Shown piece by piece: positions 59,830-64,000 of a stretch of DNA of 64,000 nucleotides. Under the pieces are notes generated by a model. It was not told the origin of the DNA. It searched no databases and saw only the letters and a list, made by a program, of their open reading frames with translations. The DNA is from an uncultured Clostridiaceae bacterium. Lineage in GTDB: Bacteria; Bacillota; Clostridia; TANB77; CAG-465. Each line of letters starts with the position of its first letter. The stretch's first letter is position 1. The translations under genes were made by a program, and so were the position numbers. The stretch spans positions 186,001 to 250,000 of the forward strand of contig CAMVON010000001.1 of the NCBI GenBank assembly GCA_947169155.1. The letters run 5' to 3'.

Positions 59830-61089
59830 ATGGAAGAAAAAATTAATATTATAAAAACTAATTTAACAGGAGATTATGAGCAAGACTTGCAAAATTTGTA
59901 TACTTTAGCTCAAAATAAACAAAGAGAATTAGAAGATGGTATTGAGACTTTAAACGCAATAAATTCAGTAATAGAAGAACTAGAAAATACAAAAACAAAT
60001 GAAGTAGTAGAAGATGATGTAGATGAAAATAATGAAGAAAATATAGAAGAATCACTAGAAGAAACTAGTGATAGTTTAGATGTCCAAAAACAAGAGCAAA
60101 TTAATTCTATGATTTCTGAGCTTACTCAAGATCTTCAAAATGGAGATATAGATGAAGCATTAACAGGTGCTGAGGGAATTATAGCTGAAGTTGAAGAATT
60201 ATCTAAAAATGATGATGATACAAAACTATATTGTAGTTGTTCATCAGATTTTGAAAAATCATTAATGGAATATGTGTTTGCAGATGGAAAAGAAGTAGTT
60301 GATACTCCTTATTCAAATGATGTATTATATACAGTTTATTCAGATATTTTACTTGCTAAAAAAAGAAATAAAGCTGCTATGGACGCATTAGATAGAGCTA
60401 TTTATTGGAATTTTTTAAATAGAGAAGCTAGAAGCAAGAAAATTGATTTATATTATCAAAGAAAAGAGATTGTTAAATGTTTAGATGCAATTAAGAAGTT
60501 GCAATCTATTTCTTATACTGCACATGATTTATCTGAGTGTTATAATAAATATGCTTATGTTTTTGAGTCTTTAAAAGATCCTAAGTCTGCATATGCATTA
60601 TATATTGTAAGCTATTATTACTTAAATGATGAAAATGTGTTAGCTGAGCTTAATAGATTAGCAGAACAAACACCAGAACTTGCAGATATGACATTTGATG
60701 AGGCTGTGCAACTTGCTAAGGATAATGAAGTAAATGTAAATCCAAATAATAGAATAATTGGTGCATATAGAAATATCATTAGAGACTGCATTGAAAATGG
60801 AAATATTGATGCAGCTATAACTCTTGTAGAAAATGATTATGCTATTACTAGAGATGAAGGTCTTAATGATGTTTATGCACAGCTTGTTAATTTGAAAGAG
60901 CAACAAGATGCAGTAAAAGAAGAGCTTGAAGAAAATACTGAAACTATAGAAGAAAAACCTAAAAAAGCTACTAAAAAAGCAACTTCTAAAACTACTAAAA
61001 AAACAACAACTAAGAAGACTACAACAAAAAAAGCGACAACTACAAAAAAGACTGCAACAAAGAAAACTACTAAAAAAGATAAAGAATAA
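59830..61089 (+). CDS. TPR-like protein with lysine/threonine-rich tail
   Basis: The 419-residue acidic protein has a helical N-terminal region (about 1-50), an acidic linker (about 55-90), a TPR-like helical array in the middle (about 115-340; SDILLAKKRNKAAMDALDRA, YNKYAYVFESLKDPKSAYAL, NIDAAITLVENDYAITRD) and a C-terminal 45-residue tail made almost only of Lys, Thr and Ala. Such tails resemble histone H1-like or nucleoid-binding tails. No membrane segment is evident. I do not recognise a named family. A tail of that kind could bind nucleic acid or wall polymers. A promoter-like region precedes it and a terminator follows. Confidence 0.6.
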   Translation: MEEKINIIKTNLTGDYEQDLQNLYTLAQNKQRELEDGIETLNAINSVIEELENTKTNEVVEDDVDENNEENIEESLEETSDSLDVQKQEQINSMISELTQDLQNGDIDEALTGAEGIIAEVEELSKNDDDTKLYCSCSSDFEKSLMEYVFADGKEVVDTPYSNDVLYTVYSDILLAKKRNKAAMDALDRAIYWNFLNREARSKKIDLYYQRKEIVKCLDAIKKLQSISYTAHDLSECYNKYAYVFESLKDPKSAYALYIVSYYYLNDENVLAELNRLAEQTPELADMTFDEAVQLAKDNEVNVNPNNRIIGAYRNIIRDCIENGNIDAAITLVENDYAITRDEGLNDVYAQLVNLKEQQDAVKEELEENTETIEEKPKKATKKATSKTTKKTTTKKTTTKKATTTKKTATKKTTKKDKE

Positions 61090-61123
61090 TAATGTTAATA
61101 TTATTAAATTATATATTGATTTA

Positions 61124-61150
61124 AACCTAGATTTTTATCTAGGTTTTTTT
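61124..61150 (+). terminator. Terminator after TPR-like gene
   Basis: AACCTAGAT pairs with ATCTAGGTT (61137-61145) around TTTT, followed by TTTTT. Confidence 0.9.
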
Positions 61151-61260
61151 CATATTTTAAGCACCATTTTTTCACATTTGGTGTTGTTATTTTTCCCAAT
61201 TGCATCATAAATTTTTCACAAATGCAGCCTATAATAAAAGCAAGAAAGGAAGAGATAAAG

Positions 61261-62040
61261 ATGAAAGGATATACAAGTAATTTTAAAAGAGTAGAAAAGA
61301 AATATATTTTTACTATACAAAAATATAATGAACTCATGAATAGACTTGAAAATAAACTTGATCCAAATGAATTTCCAAATAGTAAAATTTTAAATATCTA
61401 TTTTGATACAGATTCTTATGATTTAGCTATTAAATCTATTCAAAAACCTATATATAAAGAAAAAATCAGACTAAGAAGCTATAATGTACCAAATGAGGAT
61501 TCAAAACTGTTTTTTGAGCTTAAGAAAAAATATAAAGGAGTCGTTGGAAAAAGAAGAATAGCAATAAATAAGAGCCAATATGATGAGTATTTAAAATATG
61601 GAACTATTAGTAATGTAGAAAATAAACAAATTTTTGAAGAAATAGATTATGCATATAAAAGATATAATTTAAAACCTAAAATGATGGTTGCATATGATAG
61701 AGAAGCATATTATCTTAAAGAAAATCATGATATACGTATTACTTTAGATTTCAATCTTAGATCTAGAACAACAGATGTTGATTTGTTTATGGGAGATGCA
61801 GGAAAGAAATTTTTTAATGATGATATGGTTATTCTAGAAATTAAATCTTGTCAAGCTATTCCAATTTGGTTTGCCAAACTATTAAATGAGTTGCAAATTT
61901 ATCCTACATCTTTTTCTAAATATGGTGAAATATATAAGAAATATGTATTAAATTCAAATGAAAGTAATACTTACGCAATTTGTGGATTAAATATTATAGA
62001 TAAAAATAAAGTAAATATAAATAAAGCGTTAATCGCTTAA
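61261..62040 (+). CDS. VTC-domain polyphosphate polymerase-like protein
   Basis: The 259-residue protein carries a VTC domain: FKRVEKKYIFT, NIYFDTDSYDLAI, EKIRLRSYN, FFELKKKYKGVVGKRRI and VILEIKS supply the basic and acidic tunnel residues. In yeast VTC4 this domain polymerises polyphosphate from ATP; bacterial homologues are less studied and often found with DUF4956 genes. I chose the ATG at 61261 because AAAGGAAGAG precedes it; an upstream ATG at 61222 lies in the spacer. It opens a three-gene cassette with DUF4956 and a beta-helix surface protein. Confidence 0.82.
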   Translation: MKGYTSNFKRVEKKYIFTIQKYNELMNRLENKLDPNEFPNSKILNIYFDTDSYDLAIKSIQKPIYKEKIRLRSYNVPNEDSKLFFELKKKYKGVVGKRRIAINKSQYDEYLKYGTISNVENKQIFEEIDYAYKRYNLKPKMMVAYDREAYYLKENHDIRITLDFNLRSRTTDVDLFMGDAGKKFFNDDMVILEIKSCQAIPIWFAKLLNELQIYPTSFSKYGEIYKKYVLNSNESNTYAICGLNIIDKNKVNINKALIA

Positions 62041-62053
62041 GGAGGTAATTATT

Positions 62054-62728
62054 ATGTTTGAAAGTATTTTATCTAGCGCGGCTGGTACACTTAGCGTATC
62101 AACATCCCTAATATGTATGGGAGCATCATTAATTTTAGGTCTTGTTATAGCCTTTGTTCATATGTGGACATCAAAATATAGCAAAAGTTTTGTAATTAGT
62201 CTTGCAATACTACCAGCACTTGTTCAAGTTGTAATGATGATGGTAAATGGAAATTTAGGAACATCAGTTGCAATACTTGGTGCATTTGGATTAATTAGAT
62301 TTAGATCAATGCCAGGTACTGCTAAAGAAATTGTTAGTGTTTTCTTTGCAATGGCAGTAGGACTAGCTACTGGTATGGGACATGTGCTATTTGCAGCATA
62401 TGTAACAGTGCTAATTAGTGCATTAATTTTAATTTTATCTAAAACAAAATTTGGTGAGAAAAATTGTAATGAAAAAAAATTAAAAGTTGTAATACCTGAA
62501 GAATTAGATTATAACGATGTATTCAAAGACATTTTTGAAGAATTTACTAAATCTTGTAAAACAATAAAAGTTAAAACAATTAATATGGGAAGTATGTATG
62601 AACTTACATATAACGTAATTCTAAAAGATTTAAATAAAGAAAAAGAGTTTATAGATAAATTAAGAGTAAGAAATGGAAATCTTGCAATTTCTATGGAAAG
62701 AGCAGAGGAAGGAATAGGTGAGTTATAA
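62054..62728 (+). CDS. DUF4956 membrane protein
   Basis: The 224-residue protein has about four hydrophobic segments in its first 140 residues (SLICMGASLILGLVIAFVHM, FVISLAILPALVQVVMMMV, VSVFFAMAVGLATGMG, VLFAAYVTVLISALILIL), the motif GAFGLIRFRSMPGTAKEI between helices two and three, and a cytoplasmic ferredoxin-fold-like tail. This matches the DUF4956 family, common next to VTC genes. Function unknown. The next gene's ATG overlaps its stop (TAATG), implying coupling. GGAGG precedes its ATG. Confidence 0.82.
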   Translation: MFESILSSAAGTLSVSTSLICMGASLILGLVIAFVHMWTSKYSKSFVISLAILPALVQVVMMMVNGNLGTSVAILGAFGLIRFRSMPGTAKEIVSVFFAMAVGLATGMGHVLFAAYVTVLISALILILSKTKFGEKNCNEKKLKVVIPEELDYNDVFKDIFEEFTKSCKTIKVKTINMGSMYELTYNVILKDLNKEKEFIDKLRVRNGNLAISMERAEEGIGEL

Positions 62729-64000
62729 TGGATAAAAAGAGAATAATAGGAATTATATTAGGTGCTGTGCTAATTGTTGCTATTGTTGTAATTGCAATAG
62801 TATCGGATATTGCCAAAGATAAGAATAGTAATCAAACTATTGTAGAAGAAAGTGAAACATCAAATTCTACATTTTTAGCAGACTATAATGGTGAAGATGC
62901 ATCATGGGATGATAGCATTGCAGAACACATTACATTAAATGGAAGCACTGCTTCATCAGATAAAAATAATGTTACAATAGATAATAATTTAGTAAAAATC
63001 ACTAAAGAAGGAATATATGTTTTTGAAGGAAACTTTAATGGTCAAATTCAAGTTGAAACTGATGTTAAGGTAAGAATTATATTAAATGGAGTAGAAATCA
63101 ATTCACAAGATGGTCCTGCAATTTATGTTGTAAATGCAGAAAAAGTATATATAACTGCAGTTGATGGAACTGAAAACAAATTAACAGATACTACAAATTA
63201 TACAGATCAAGAGCCAACAGCTACTATTTATTCTAAAGATGATTTAATATTTAATGGGACTGGTAAATTAAATGTAATTGGAAATTATCAAGATGGTATT
63301 GTTTCAAAAGATGATCTAAAAATATGGAATGGCAATATTGTCGTAGAAGCTATGAATAATGGTATTAAAGGAAAAGATAGTGTAAAAATAGTAGATGGAA
63401 ATATTAATATTAAAGCCCAAAATGATGGTATAAAGACTACTAATGATACAGATGAAACAAAAGGATATATTTTAATTAGTGGTGGAAATATAAAAATAGA
63501 AGCAGGTCATGATGGAATACAAGCTCAAACTATACTTAATATTGAAGGAGGAACTATAGACATAGTTTCAGGAGAAGGATCTAATAGTTCAAACGTTTCT
63601 ACAACTACAAATGATATGTTTTTCATTAGAGGTCAATGGGGTCAACAGTCTAATACATTTGCTACAGAAGAAGATAGTGGAAGTTATAAAGGAATTAAAG
63701 CTAGTGGAAATATAGTAATTAGTGGTGGAGAAATTACAATAGATAGTGCAGATGATGGTATTCACTCTAATTCAGATATAAATATATCACAAGGAACTAT
63801 TACAGTTGACTCAGGTGATGATGCTATACATGCTGATGGGCTTCTTCAAATAGATGGTGGCAATCTAACACTTAATGCTCATGAGGGATTAGAGGCAACA
63901 TTTGTAAAAATTAATAATGGAACAATTAGTATAACAGCATCAGACGATGGTATAAATGCTGGTAATAAATCTAATGCATATACAACTACAATTGAAATTA
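62728..64000 (+). CDS. Surface carbohydrate-binding beta-helix protein (Cthe_2159-like), cut by window end
   Basis: The frame stays open from an ATG at 62728 to the window end (about 424 residues). It has a membrane anchor or signal anchor (residues about 5-27), a low-complexity linker, and a long parallel beta-helix of repeating units such as GIKGKDSVKIVDGNINIKA, NDGIKTTND, HDGIQAQTILNIEGGTIDIV and DDGIHSNSDINIS, recurring about every 20-40 residues. This resembles the calcium-binding beta-helix family typified by Cthe_2159 of Clostridium thermocellum (DUF4353), which binds acidic polysaccharide. Partial at its 3' side. It is translationally coupled to the DUF4956 gene. Confidence 0.82.
   Translation, partial: MDKKRIIGIILGAVLIVAIVVIAIVSDIAKDKNSNQTIVEESETSNSTFLADYNGEDASWDDSIAEHITLNGSTASSDKNNVTIDNNLVKITKEGIYVFEGNFNGQIQVETDVKVRIILNGVEINSQDGPAIYVVNAEKVYITAVDGTENKLTDTTNYTDQEPTATIYSKDDLIFNGTGKLNVIGNYQDGIVSKDDLKIWNGNIVVEAMNNGIKGKDSVKIVDGNINIKAQNDGIKTTNDTDETKGYILISGGNIKIEAGHDGIQAQTILNIEGGTIDIVSGEGSNSSNVSTTTNDMFFIRGQWGQQSNTFATEEDSGSYKGIKASGNIVISGGEITIDSADDGIHSNSDINISQGTITVDSGDDAIHADGLLQIDGGNLTLNAHEGLEATFVKINNGTISITASDDGINAGNKSNAYTTTIEI

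Noticed and set aside
60950..61089. Tandem repeat or CRISPR-like array in the Lys/Thr codons
   Set aside because: The repetition (AAA, ACT and ACA codons) comes from coding for Lys/Thr and has no fixed unit or spacers.

Overview
The window is a 64-kb stretch of very AT-rich chromosomal DNA from a low-GC Gram-positive anaerobe, most likely an uncultured gut-type member of the Clostridia. I infer this from consensus sigma-A-like promoters, purine-rich Shine-Dalgarno sites, short hairpin/poly-T terminators, an oxygen-sensitive class III ribonucleotide reductase with its activase, a SpoVT/AbrB-type regulator, GH25 and Cna-B/SpaA-type cell-surface proteins, and a Firmicutes-like Rel, RecJ, RsgA, QueA and Tgt set. 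TGA is used as a stop and TGG as Trp, so the code is standard. No rRNA, tRNA, CRISPR array, insertion sequence or prophage was recognised.

Layout. 1-5.6 kb: envelope genes (phosphodiester glycosidase, an unknown membrane-anchored protein, a PAP2 phosphatase, a GH25 lysozyme with a dockerin pair) and a degenerate histidine-kinase-like protein. 5.6-7.7 kb: one long surface protein of unusual composition between a long leader and a roughly 475-base non-coding block. 7.7-10.1 kb: a stand-alone Smr protein, a membrane-Nudix fusion and SseB. 10.1-15.8 kb: a Crp/Fnr regulator divergent from nrdD-nrdG, followed by a second NrdD that lacks the glycyl-radical domain. Both nrdD promoters carry the same 16-bp palindrome at the same distance from the -10 box. 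15.9-24.3 kb: metabolic and housekeeping genes, a minus-strand structured RNA candidate near 21.0-21.3 kb, and a tandem pair of metallophosphatases. 24.4-35.5 kb: two giant paralogous surface adhesins with matching promoters and almost identical 3' ends. 35.5-37.1 kb: hisS behind a leader with a three-histidine peptide and mutually exclusive hairpins. 37.2-41.3 kb: a TetR-led operon of acyltransferases and GT8 glycosyltransferases, one a fusion. 41.4-56.1 kb: mostly housekeeping genes (recJ, rel, MBL hydrolase, ung, queA, an ABC exporter with a CPBP protease domain, tgt, cardiolipin synthase, rsgA, phosphatase). 56.2-64 kb: a lone hypothetical, recD2, a SpoVT-like regulator, a TPR-like protein with a Lys/Thr tail, and a VTC/DUF4956/beta-helix surface cassette cut by the window end.

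Four things stand out. (1) An FNR-like regulon drives an active class III RNR and a paralogue that looks catalytically dead yet keeps its ATP-cone. (2) A peptide-leader attenuator seems to control hisS, where Firmicutes would normally use a T-box. (3) Rel has lost the metal ligands of its (p)ppGpp hydrolase domain. (4) Two non-coding blocks (7.3-7.7 kb; 21.0-21.3 kb on the minus strand) have the structure, and the latter also the promoter and terminator-like hairpin, expected of unassigned structured RNAs. All assignments come from reading the sequence; no database search was run.
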